A stretch of 64,000 nucleotides of DNA, taken from NCBI GenBank assembly GCA_020740775.1, contig JAHEWK010000015.1:1860001-1924000 (forward strand), read 5' to 3'. The stretch's first letter is position 1; every line of letters starts with the position of its first letter. Position numbers and translations under genes: made by a program. The notes under the pieces were generated by a model that was not told the origin of the DNA, made no database searches, and saw nothing but the letters and a program-made list of their open reading frames with translations. Source of the stretch: Ilyonectria destructans. Its lineage: Eukaryota; Ascomycota; Sordariomycetes; Hypocreales; Nectriaceae. Positions 11,362 to 19,872 of this stretch are shown here, piece after piece.

Positions 11362-12189
11362 CAGGGTTCCGCATCAATCGATCGATGGCGATGGGACCCC
11401 ATATCGCCATCGCCATCGACATGTGGGTCCGCGTCGATAGCGATGGCGATCGATTAGGACCCTAAATCGCCATCGGAGCGATCGATATCGAAGTTATCGT
11501 CAACCCCCTGTTGTCCCACTTATTACCAAGTCGGGAAGGTATGATGCTTATCGAAAGTTGCATCTCGTCTCAATTAAGTGTCATTCTATGATACTGTCGC
11601 TATTAGCAGCGCTCTCTATTCCATCCCCAGTTCGCTGTAGCACGCCTTGGAATATATCTAAGGGAATAGTGGGTTTGTAGAAGCCCTCCTGGCACTAAGA
11701 ATGAAGGCATTGGGTCGCGATAATGATATGCTGCAGTTGGTTTCTGACTGGCGTCCTGCGCTACTAAAGCTTCAACTTATCTTTATAACTACAACCGACC
11801 TTTAACTAATTACACAAATCTGGCTTTTTAAGTCCAGACTAAAAGTCTAATAGTAAACTGGAAGGTATAGACAGGGCGACATCTTGCTATATATAAAATC
11901 CCATCAAAACTGATAAACTGAAGACTTAAGAACCTTCAGACTTAGCCTGTTTGCCAGCTACTTATTTCTGCCTCCTGTTAAGGCAGAGATATTGAATTCA
12001 AGCCCCTACTACTTATCCCCTAAGGTCACCCCTGAATATCGACATAAGGACGATCAATAGCGATCGATATGGCTTGGCCCTGCGATCGATCGATGGCGAT
12101 GGGGACCCTGCATCGCCGTTGCCATCGACCTTTATCGCCATAGCGATGGCGATCGATATCGATTTTCCATCGATCGCTGCGGAACCCTG
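11362..12189. mobile_element. Non-autonomous hAT-like DNA transposon inserted in FAD monooxygenase 1
   Basis: The element is 828 bp. Its ends are perfect 12-bp terminal inverted repeats, CAGGGTTCCGCA at 11362-11373 and TGCGGAACCCTG at 12178-12189. It is flanked by an exact 8-bp duplication GTCACAGA at 11354-11361 and 12190-12197. An 8-bp target duplication and CAGGG-type ends are characteristic of the hAT superfamily. Removing the element and one duplication rejoins the monooxygenase codons (VSQ then SNLYLW). Both ends carry dense subterminal copies of GCGATGGCGATCGAT-like sequence in both orientations (11374-11500 and 12050-12177), typical of transposase-binding subterminal repeats. The middle is A+T-richer. 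No transposase gene is present, so it would need help from elsewhere. Confidence 0.93.
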
Positions 12190-12197
12190 GTCACAGA
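12190..12197 (+). repeat. Target site duplication, right copy (GTCACAGA)
   Basis: Eight bases immediately right of the CCCTG terminus of the element, identical to 11354-11361. The lack of differences between copies suggests the insertion is not very old. Confidence 0.93.
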
Positions 12198-12302
12198 GTA
12201 ACTTGTACCTCTGGGAAAAACGATGCTGAGAAAGTTGTAGATGAACGGTGGACTGAAGTTTCATCAAGGGTTAAGGAACGGCTTCACACGTCGACCAGAT
12301 AA

Positions 12303-13089
12303 ACGATTGTTTCAGATAATCCTATGTATGTTGCCTGAAGTAGAGGGCGAAATTGGTATCGAGTAGGAAGACTAGGCAGGAGAGCTAAAATGGGTCAGAA
12401 CGAGCTTGTATCAAGAGGGGTGCGGACTTACTGAAGAAGTCGAGAGTGATGAGGGAGGGAGAAGGTTCACACTGCGGCGGTGTGGGTATTAGTTTATTTG
12501 TCTTCCTCTATTTCACCCCAGTATTATGGATCAACTTGACTGGATTTTACGACATAACGGGCATTGTACGAATACTAGACTGCTGTGGACAAGGCTGCTG
12601 CTGCTATTATAAAATAACATTATGTTAGAAATATATTGGTTCCTGTTGATACTTGCGAAAATACGAGTAGAGGTTTCCATTAGCTTGTCTAGACTGAGTT
12701 TGAGGTTATATAATTTAGCTACCCCTTGACGAGGGAACCTAATATTTGAATCTATTGCATTTTCGTTGTGCACGTCGCAGTTACCGAGGCCCGCGTTTCG
12801 GTTTCAAACTCGTTCTTTCCCACCTGCCTGAATACTATCTAACCTTCTCGACCTGCAGCCATTCTAACCTTTATGAACTAAGGGTCACCATTGGCCTCTC
12901 GGCGACCAGAAATGTCAGTCCCATTTACGTCATATTGCTCAGGATAAGGCTATATGTCATGGTTCTTACCTACAGACAGCAAGATCATTGACTGCAGACA
13001 TCAATGATGTTGACTGGAGGCAGCAGGGTTGAAGACAGAAGGGTTGTAAGGTCTATCTGAAGACTAGTGTGGTTGCTTCCCGTATTCTT
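12303..13089. other. Intergenic stretch between two convergent broken genes
   Basis: It lies between the 3' ends of FAD monooxygenase 1 and SDR1. Short open frames (for example 12446-12628 and 12746-12991) resemble nothing I know. No TGTGGGG copy was seen. Confidence 0.5.
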
Positions 13090-14050
13090 TTATCCGGCCG
13101 TGAAACCACCGTGGACCTATTTCAAGATCAGCATGCATAATTAAGCTCACATAATGGAGGGGCATAAATTGGAAATGAAGCATGAGAAAGACTTACTGCA
13201 AGATTCGCACCCGTGATGTATGATGCCATGCTGCTGCATAAAAATACCACGCAGCCAGCGACCTCCTGCGTAGTGCCTGCTCTGCCCATTGGGGTCTTCT
13301 CAGAAACCGTTTTCAAATAGGAATCCCTGACTGCTTTCGAATTTTCACCGCCAAGGTTGGTATTGATAAATCCGGGCGAAATACAGTTTACGCCAATGCC
13401 CTGTGAACCAAAGTCTATAGCCTCCGCCCTCGTCATGCCTAGGATGGCGTGTTTTGAAGTTACCCACTTCCGTTCACTGATTAGTTCAAGAAATATTGAG
13501 ACAAATAAATAACGAGGACTCACTGCGTTGAGTAAAGGAAGTCCAACATGAGACACCATGGAACTAACATGTACAATAGAACCTCGGCTATATAAAATAA
13601 TTCTCGTCAGCGATTCACATACGGTTGAGAAATTTACTCACTCGCCAGAAACTAGGACATGTAAAAGCATCTGTCTGACTGATGCTTTCTGAAGGCGCTA
13701 TGTGCCTCGCATATTTAAGCGGTGAACGTTGTCGAAAACCTCAACGCTTGTATCCTGAGAAGTTCCAAACAACCCTGGAGTTCCGGCGCAGTTGACGAGG
13801 TGGGAGAGGGTGTTAAATTGACTGAGTGTCTGTTCCACAACGGTTTCAGGCGCATTTTCGTCTGTTAAATCACGGGCAATCAAAAGAACAGAAACCAACG
13901 GGAAGGTCTGTCCAATCAATCTCTTTGTTTCTCCCAGGCCTTCGCTGTCCAAGTCAACAAGTGCCAAACTTATACAACCGTGGTTGGCGAAGGAGAGCGC
14001 AATGGCGCGACCGATTCCTCCAGCCGCGCCAGTCACGATAGCCGGCCTAC
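13090..14050 (-). pseudogene. Short-chain dehydrogenase/reductase SDR1, decayed
   Basis: The classical SDR pattern is recognisable: PAIVTGAAGGIGRAIALSF (cofactor motif TGxxxGIG), LSHLVNCAGTPG (the NAG motif as C-A-G), IVHVSSMVSHVGLPLLNA, TSKHAILGMTRAEAIDFG, VNCISPGFINT and ITGANLAVHGGFTAG ending at 13090. Three defects are visible. The frame is cut by TAG at 13698-13700 within RGT-stop-RLQKASVRQML. The catalytic Tyr of YxxxK is replaced by Trp (TGG at 13464-13466; NA-W-VTSK across the splice). No ATG precedes the first exon: the reading opens after a CGGTAG acceptor at about 14045, and there is no ATG on that strand for roughly 300 bases upstream. The family reduces or oxidises alcohols and ketones with NAD(P)H. 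The intact SDR2, SDR3 and SDR4 in the cluster could have replaced it. Confidence 0.8.
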
Positions 14051-14185
14051 CGAGGACAGGGTTAGGAGATACTCAAACAAACAGACGTGTAAGTGTCACA
14101 CTGAGTGGATAGGATTAGGATGATGATGATGAAAGCTCTTGTTTTTCTATCTAACGAAGGGCTAGGGATCGGTCTTATAGATGAA

Positions 14186-14300
14186 GATGAGGGCGGCCTC
14201 CGGCAGCCTCCGGGCCCGGGGTCCGGAGGTCTGAGACCGGAGGACCCACCTGCCGGGGGTCTAAGACCCGGTCCGGACCGGATTCCTAGCAGCCGGTCTA
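14186..14300. repeat. GC-rich patch of short palindromes (CCGG/GGTC/GACC)
   Basis: An isolated G+C-rich block contains GGTCTGAGACC, GGGTCTAAGACCC and CCGGTCCGGACCGG, all palindromic or nearly so. It lies just upstream of where the first exon of SDR1 should be. A related gggaccggttttggcc sequence occurs at about 14496-14511. It may be the end of a degenerate inverted-repeat element; I could not find matching termini or a target duplication. Confidence 0.45.
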
Positions 14301-14740
14301 GAAGCTGTTCCAGGTATCGTACGATGATCCCAAAATGTGACAGTAAGTTACCCGTTTAAATGCATAATTCTGGAGGTCAGAGCTAAGATTGTACTGCGAA
14401 TCCTGAAAAATTACGGAAATTCAACTAGGTGAAACTTGGATCAATCCTGGGCAGTGGTTCTTGCTCTATATATAGTGCATACACCAGTATTTTGGGACCG
14501 GTTTTGGCCAAGCCGGGCCAGTTCGGATTTTTCAGAAGGTAAACAAACGTCATCTCGGATCTCTTGCGTTTATCCGAATCCCGAGTAAGGGCGGTCAGAA
14601 TTCTGGCACATCACTACCCCACCACTGCACGCCTTTTGTTGCGGATTAGCGTCACCCAGCTTTCCAATCGTGTATTGAAGCAAAAGGGCAATCCCGTAGC
14701 CTAGGTTATGAGACTTTTGTGAGGTAATTTGTTCAGCTTA

Positions 14741-14747
14741 CCCCACA
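14741..14747 (-). promoter_or_regulatory. TGTGGGG site (as CCCCACA)
   Basis: A single copy of the recurrent heptamer, about 180 bases upstream of the FAD monooxygenase fragment at 14923 and on the far side of the SDR1 5' end. Confidence 0.45.
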
Positions 14748-14922
14748 AAGATTTCGGTACTATCGAGGCTCGGATGCTTTTGAGAAAGGCGTTTCCATAA
14801 GGCCAAGTAAGATTACAAGGGCATACCGTTGTCTTGATACGTGGTTTCTCTTATTTCTATCTATAGGTGGCAGCCTTTCACAGTTTTCCACTTGACGAAA
14901 CCCTTACCAAATATCAAATATC

Positions 14923-15117
14923 ATGAGTTCGGCTGCAAGCGATCATGAGCAAGTCATTTCTGTCGGGGCCGGACCTGTTGGGCTGACCGTCGCCATTAAT
15001 CTCGCACGACTTGGAGTCAAGGTTCTCGTGCTGGAACGAGTAAAAGACATTGATCAGTCGCTGAGAGCGACGTCCTATCAGCCATGTGCTATGGCGGAGA
15101 TGAAGGAGTCCCTTTGA
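14923..15117 (+). pseudogene. N-terminal fragment of an FAD monooxygenase, paralogue of FAD monooxygenase 3
   Basis: Sixty-four residues containing VGAGPVGLTVAINLARLGVK, LVLER, IDQS and RATSYQPCAMAEMKE, then a stop. The same stretch of the intact gene at 43929 reads VGAGPVGLAAAINLAKLGVK...RATSYQPCVMAEMEE, so the two are close paralogues. The remaining 400 or so residues, including the second FAD motif and the substrate domain, are absent. A possible further scrap (TLDHL, like ILDHL of the intact copy) lies near 15170. It is too short to be a working enzyme. Confidence 0.85.
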
Positions 15118-15310
15118 ACGAAGATTACCGAGTACAATCATCAAGATTTAATATCTTATTAGCATCAACCACTCTCGATCACTTGGATGTTCAAAGAAAG
15201 AAAAATACTAGGGTTCCAACCGGTGGTTGATAAGACAGCCACTTCGTAAGTGGCCGACACCGGGTATCAACTTTCTTCACTAACGAGCATGTAGAAAGAA
15301 TTCTATACAT

Positions 15311-15360
15311 CAGCAATGTGGGGTCGGCGTGTGGGTGAAGAGTCAGCCATTGTGGGGGAA
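15311..15360 (+). promoter_or_regulatory. Two TGTGGGG sites upstream of SDR2
   Basis: TGTGGGG occurs at 15317-15323 (followed by TC) and 15351-15357 (followed by GA), 180 and 146 bases before the SDR2 ATG at 15497. Confidence 0.5.
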
Positions 15361-15496
15361 GAAGGCATTAAACCTACTAAAGCCTGGCTTGGCCAATGGA
15401 CAGGTGAGCCCAATCCCCCTCTCCCCCCTGGACCATTTCGATCTCACGCAGGTACTATATCAACAAGTTATCACCAACTCATTCGTCAATTCAATC

Positions 15497-16489
15497 ATGA
15501 CAAGCAAAGCACAAACTCTGTTTCTTGGAGAAGAGAAGGATTGCTCTCTTTCTACCGATCCTCGCATAAACAAGGAATTGGCAGCTTCTTTGAAGGACAA
15601 GAACGTCGTTATTGCTGGTGCGGGGCGTGGAATTGGGCGTTCAAGTGCTCTATTTCTCACACATGCATCCGCAAAGTCCTTGAGCCTGATGGCCTTGGAG
15701 CTGGATGAAGTCGAGGAGACGGCAGGACTATGCCGTGAGATCAACCCAAAAGTCTTACTAAAGACTGCTGCCTTCGACGTTACAGATTACGGGAAGTCGG
15801 CAGCTTTTGTGAAGGAGGCGGACAAGGATTTCGGGGGTGTACATGTCCTTCTCATGAACGCCGGCCGCCCCCCCCAATGGCTCCCCACCGCAGAGTGCGA
15901 TCCCAGAATTTGGTGGGATACGGTGGCTGTTTCCCTGCAGGGCAGCTTCAACTTTAGTCGGTCTGTTTTGCCAATCATGCAGAGACAGAAAGAAGGAAGG
16001 ATTATCTTCACATCCAGCGCCGGCGCTCACAGCAACTTTGGAATGAGCAGCTACACACTTGGCAAACTTGGCATGATTCGACTCTGTGAGGTTCTCCATC
16101 ACGAGAATTTCAAGGAATACAACATCAAATGCTTCGCGTACAATCCGGGGCGCATTCGAACTCGGTTCTTTACCGATTTTCGCGATCGGGTGGAAGGCAA
16201 ATCCCGCGAGAATAGTTATGTGGCCAGCCGCGCTCCGAATGAAGATAAATCCGCCCAGACAGCTGTCAATGCCTTCAAAGATATTGAATGGGATACTCCA
16301 GAGTTGCCTGCAGGTTTGGTAACTACTCTTGCAAGTGGAAGGTTGGATTTTATGTCAGGTCGTTATCTTGATGCGGCCAGGAGCGTGGAAGAATATGAAA
16401 AAGAGCGGGCAAACATCAAGGATCAGGATTTGCATCGAGTTCGTCTTCATGTAAGCTCCGACCTGTTTATCCCGCAGCTGGATTTCTAG
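15497..16489 (+). CDS. Short-chain dehydrogenase/reductase SDR2
   Basis: An intact intronless gene of 330 residues. The NAD(P)-binding motif is GAGRGIG (residues 41-47), the structural motif NAG is at 121-123, and the active site is S-S in FTSSAGAH (about 173-174) with Y186-T-L-G-K190. YNPGRIRTRFF follows the usual PG motif, and a C-terminal extension of about 50 residues (SVEEYEKERANIKDQ) resembles fungal cluster SDRs. It is a cytosolic oxidoreductase on a ketone/alcohol; the substrate is unknown. The ATG at 15497 is preferred over the upstream frame opening at 15329, because that extension is non-conserved and covers the two TGTGGGG-type promoter sites. It is convergent with the MFS pseudogene. 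Confidence 0.93.
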   Translation: MTSKAQTLFLGEEKDCSLSTDPRINKELAASLKDKNVVIAGAGRGIGRSSALFLTHASAKSLSLMALELDEVEETAGLCREINPKVLLKTAAFDVTDYGKSAAFVKEADKDFGGVHVLLMNAGRPPQWLPTAECDPRIWWDTVAVSLQGSFNFSRSVLPIMQRQKEGRIIFTSSAGAHSNFGMSSYTLGKLGMIRLCEVLHHENFKEYNIKCFAYNPGRIRTRFFTDFRDRVEGKSRENSYVASRAPNEDKSAQTAVNAFKDIEWDTPELPAGLVTTLASGRLDFMSGRYLDAARSVEEYEKERANIKDQDLHRVRLHVSSDLFIPQLDF

Positions 16490-17434
16490 GACATTGGGCC
16501 TTTAAGACATTATTACTCGGCGAAACCAAAGCCCTGTAAAGTATCAGTACTCGCAATGAGAACATTGTCCTGACCAGATTGCTCTCGTGCCATGCTGGTA
16601 ACGCGGATTCGCGTTGCGAATTTCTCCTTGGCTGTCATTTCTTTATTGCCAAGGTATCCGCATCACTTCATCAAGATTTGATGTTGGATATGCAGCGCGG
16701 CCACGCTCGAACGGATGTAAGGGGTGGATGTCCTGGCCACTAAAGGCGCTGGGCCGGATCCGACATCTGCATCTGCGATCGTGAGATAGGGGGGTCCACG
16801 ATACAATCACAGTGGGGTGGACTCCAAGAGTTTGAAGGCGATGCAACATCGGTAACAGCATTATGTCTCTTGACTTTGACAGCATACTAAATATGGTTAT
16901 TTGAATGTAATCTAAGCGCTAGACGCCATGTATTTCTAATCTATGTGGGGAAGCATTATGTGCGTAGACCAGTATAGCAATGAATCCAAATGAAAGATCA
17001 ATTATAGTATACCGCGGTGACCATGGATACCACTGTCAACGGAGTAGGGTACCAAATACGCCCGATACAATAATCTCCATCCAAAAAAAGACCATTTATT
17101 TTATGATTGATGGGCTTTGAATTATCAATGAAGGAGGGACCCTGGAGATCCTAGGGATCCATGCTTCTCTAGCACAGTGAGGATTGGGTGACGGTGTCTA
17201 CCTACCTCACACCCTACCCAGTCAAGATCCATTAAGAACAGAGGGGGAGACCTTATCCAAGGTGAGGTGCAACCATAAATTGTAGACACTCATGGCGCGG
17301 TGATCTCTTCTACATAAGACTTGGTAGTTTTCACGTCCAGCCGGACTTTCGCATATCCATCAAAGCCATTCAAAATTGAGTCGTCCATAGTTGTCAAAGG
17401 TACGACGGTGGTTTGACGGCTATGCTAACTTAAC
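16490..17434. other. Intergenic stretch between convergent genes
   Basis: I see no gene in it. One TGTGGGG copy lies at 16944-16950, the only intergenic copy not obviously upstream of a start codon. A CAGTGGGGT variant is at about 16811. Confidence 0.5.
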
Positions 17435-19055
17435 TCAACTAGCCATATCCTTGATGTTTAAGTATGGATGTTGATTCCAGAAGCTGCGCATCCGCTTTCC
17501 GAATACATAGAATGGAATTGTCGTCAATGCAATACCAGCGCAAAGAGCCCCAATAATACCGAAGACCATTTTTGGCCCAGCCGTCTCATACCAAGGAAAA
17601 AATAAATAACCCATTCCAAATGGAAAGAAATTTTTGAAAGCAAACAGAGTAACTTGGCTTTCAACTGAATACATCGGGTACCCATCAATGATGTAACCAA
17701 TAACAGCAGAATTTATCAACAGTGCTCCTGTGTAGACGAATGCAAAGAAGACAGCTAGACCTACCCATGATACAGTCTCTTGAACACCCCAACCCCAACC
17801 AATGATTCCTATAAGGTAGAAAGCATATCAGGGATGGAATACCAGAGACGAAACTCAGGTTCATAAAGGTTGTTGTTCCACCTGGTCATCTTTCTGATAG
17901 ATAAGTCTTGCGTTGCACCAATAGCTAATGCAAGCTCTGCTCCAAGCCAGGCCGCAATATACATATTACTAACGCCATTGGCGCTAAAATTGTATCCTGG
18001 AGACTCCAATGCCATTGCAATGGTATGTGAGATACCCACTGGCCATGACAGCGGCAAGCCAGATATCGCTGCCCAAAAGATAGTAGGGTGAAAGATGAGG
18101 GCTATCGTACGCCATGCAAGGGTCCCAATGCTAAAGGTGCTGATTCTTCCAGAATACAAACGAAGATTATGAATGTATGATGGCCGTTTGGGTTGTATGG
18201 AAGAATCTTGCACATTTTCCAAACAAACAGCGTTTGGGCCATTCACCTTTTCATCTTCTATCTAGACTTTTGCCGGGATCTCGTGCTCCGACATATGCGC
18301 CAAGGGGTCATCATGATCTCTTTGAAAAGCACACTCCCAGAAAAATAGGAAGAGCACTAAGAGCATGATTGCTTCTGATATTGCAAGGCCGTAGAATGCC
18401 CAGTCAAGTCCGAACTCAGATGCAATATGTGTCGCAATAGGCTGGGCAAGTGTAACGCCTGATTGAGAAATGACAAAAAGCCGGCGACACGAAATCCTCT
18501 CTCATGTACGAAGAACAAGTCGGGAATTACAGCCAGGGATAGGGCTTCGAACATCGCCTTGCCGATTCCAGAAAGGACTCGCGCTCCCATCATCAAAGCG
18601 AAGGTAGTCGCTTTCCCTGCCCACACATCAGAGGCAACTAGGATAGCGATTGCAAAGATGAACAAGGCCCTCTTTCCATAGAGTCGTGACAGTATACTGA
18701 GAATGTACGCGGAGCCACCAATCGATAGGAGAGAATATGATGTAAGTTGCGCGATCTCGCCGACAGTCTTGTCATACTCCGTTGCCAGGGTCACGGTGAC
18801 TGGAGCAAGGAGAGGGCCATGCACGAGAGAAAGAATAGAGCAGATCAGAATCAAGGCATAATTGAAGTCTCGACGCCAGCGGGGCCGGTTGAGCGGGTCA
18901 TTCGGGTCGTCAGATGGCTGCGGGGCGAGGACTATGAGTCCGTCCGGAATATGCTTTAGGTTGTTCGCGTTCCCATCCGTTGGCTCAACGATGTCGTAGA
19001 GCTGAATGGTACCAGGCATAACTGCCTCCTTTGGGTCAAGAATTCCAAGGCCCAT
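17435..19055 (-). pseudogene. Major facilitator superfamily transporter (drug:H+ antiporter type), decayed
   Basis: The start at 19055 (MGLGILDPKEAVMPGT) leads to a typical fungal MFS N-terminus: PNDPLNRPRWRRDFNYALI, then helices through LSLVHGPLLAPVTVTLA, GRV-like GARVLSGIGKAMFEAL and RGFRVAGFLSFL. Three lesions break it. At about 18462-18468 the frame shifts (…FLN then SGVTLAQPIATHIASEFG). At 18262-18264 an in-frame TAG interrupts IPAKV-stop-IEDEKVNGPN. At about 17823-17830 the frame shifts again (WYSIP then AFYLIGIIGWGWGVQETVSW). The C-terminal helices and the end NIKDMAS are otherwise recognisable. No GT-AG intron can repair these points. An intact copy would move the substrate or product across the plasma membrane; here transport must rely on another gene. 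Confidence 0.87.
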
Positions 19056-19872
19056 GTTGATCGGAGTGTTGGATGTGACAAAGTAAGAATTGTTGGTTGT
19101 TCCTAAATTGAAGTTGATGGTTGCTAACGACGGAAAAAGAAATGGCGATGAAATGATGTTTATATTATTTTTAAAAGTCTGCCGTTACTGTGTCATACCC
19201 CATATGGAACAGAAACACAAATAAAAATGAAATACTTGGTGGAGAGCATGTGGGGTTATCGTCAACGTTGAGGAGAGCGGTTCATGAGGGCGCTTACACG
19301 AGCTGTCCGTGTTTTGTCACTGCAGGCCATGTAGTAACTCGTGAACTAGCCAATGATAATTGCATCGGTCAGGATATGACCAAATAAAAGTTGCTCAAGC
19401 CCCCAACCTCTGGCTCCCTGCTAGTTCCCCGACCACAATCCCCACCGTCCCCACTTGTGATGCATCCCCACAACAGCATCCAACAGCTGGATGCTCGTTG
19501 AGGGAAAAGATCAAGAAATTCTAGTAAGCTAACGTTACTAAGAACTTGTGTCGCACACCTATTATAAAGGCGAGGGTTCGACGAGCCCTTACTGACGCGC
19601 TGCTGGCAGCTAACCCTTATATTCAAGTAGCTAACCTGCAGTTAATTAGCCAGCTACTGAAATACTATCAAAAGAGATATTAATTCTCTACCTCAGGACT
19701 ATCAGCAAAGCATTCTATCAAAGCTCCTGAAATGATTAAAATACTCTGTGAATCTTTAAAACTAAATACTCTCTGAGGAAAGAATTCCATTTAGCTTTTA
19801 TATCCCTGGCGGCCTAGGCTAGCTACATGCTACCGGTACTATTCTCCATCCTTGGCACCTCCATTCAAGACT
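19056..19872. promoter_or_regulatory. Promoter of the MFS gene and 3' flank of P450-1
   Basis: TGTGGGG is present at 19249-19255 and as CCCCACA at 19466-19472, both upstream of the minus-strand MFS start at 19055. The remainder up to 19872 is moderately A+T-rich, with no recognisable gene. Confidence 0.45.

Larger units (their letters stand above)
10209..12302 (+). pseudogene. FAD monooxygenase 1 (salicylate/6-hydroxynicotinate hydroxylase-like), disrupted
   Basis: The start is MKVIIVGAGLGGLACAIACR, a Rossmann FAD motif (GxGxxG). It continues through GFGSNSARLLYRWG, LIRHRGDFHLTMF, VVIVADGVK and PFLPTSVQGASQAIEDGA, the PHBH-type group A flavoprotein pattern. Four lesions are visible. (1) An in-frame TAA at 10797-10799, with the frame continuing as KFLKSGDTLRLF. 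(2) The FAD-binding GD motif reads LMGHAAHP, with CAC at 11103-11105 instead of the Asp codon. (3) A hAT-like element inserted at 11362-12189. (4) Beyond the insertion the C-terminus (NLYLWE then NDAEKVVDERW) is recovered only by a shift at an A5 run (12216-12220). The original stop is at 12300-12302. The pre-decay function would be flavin-dependent aromatic hydroxylation; it is now very probably inactive. Confidence 0.88.

Noticed and set aside
11362..12189. Reading the element as two independent minisatellites
   Set aside because: The exact inverted termini and the 8-bp duplication show one inserted unit.
12013..12267. Open frame within the hAT-like element
   Set aside because: It is produced by the GATCGCCATCG repeats and shows no transposase motif.
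13128..13559. Uninterrupted SDR1 exon reading through RKWVTSKHA
   Set aside because: The run through VSPRYLFVSIFLELIS is a translated intron (GTGAGT...GGAAG). Removing it gives the expected spacing between LLNA and TSKHA.
19480..19860. Transposon relic downstream of P450-1
   Set aside because: A weak inverted word (agggttcgacgagccct) exists, but there are no paired ends or target duplication, and the last P450-1 exon lies immediately to the right, with its stop at 19873.
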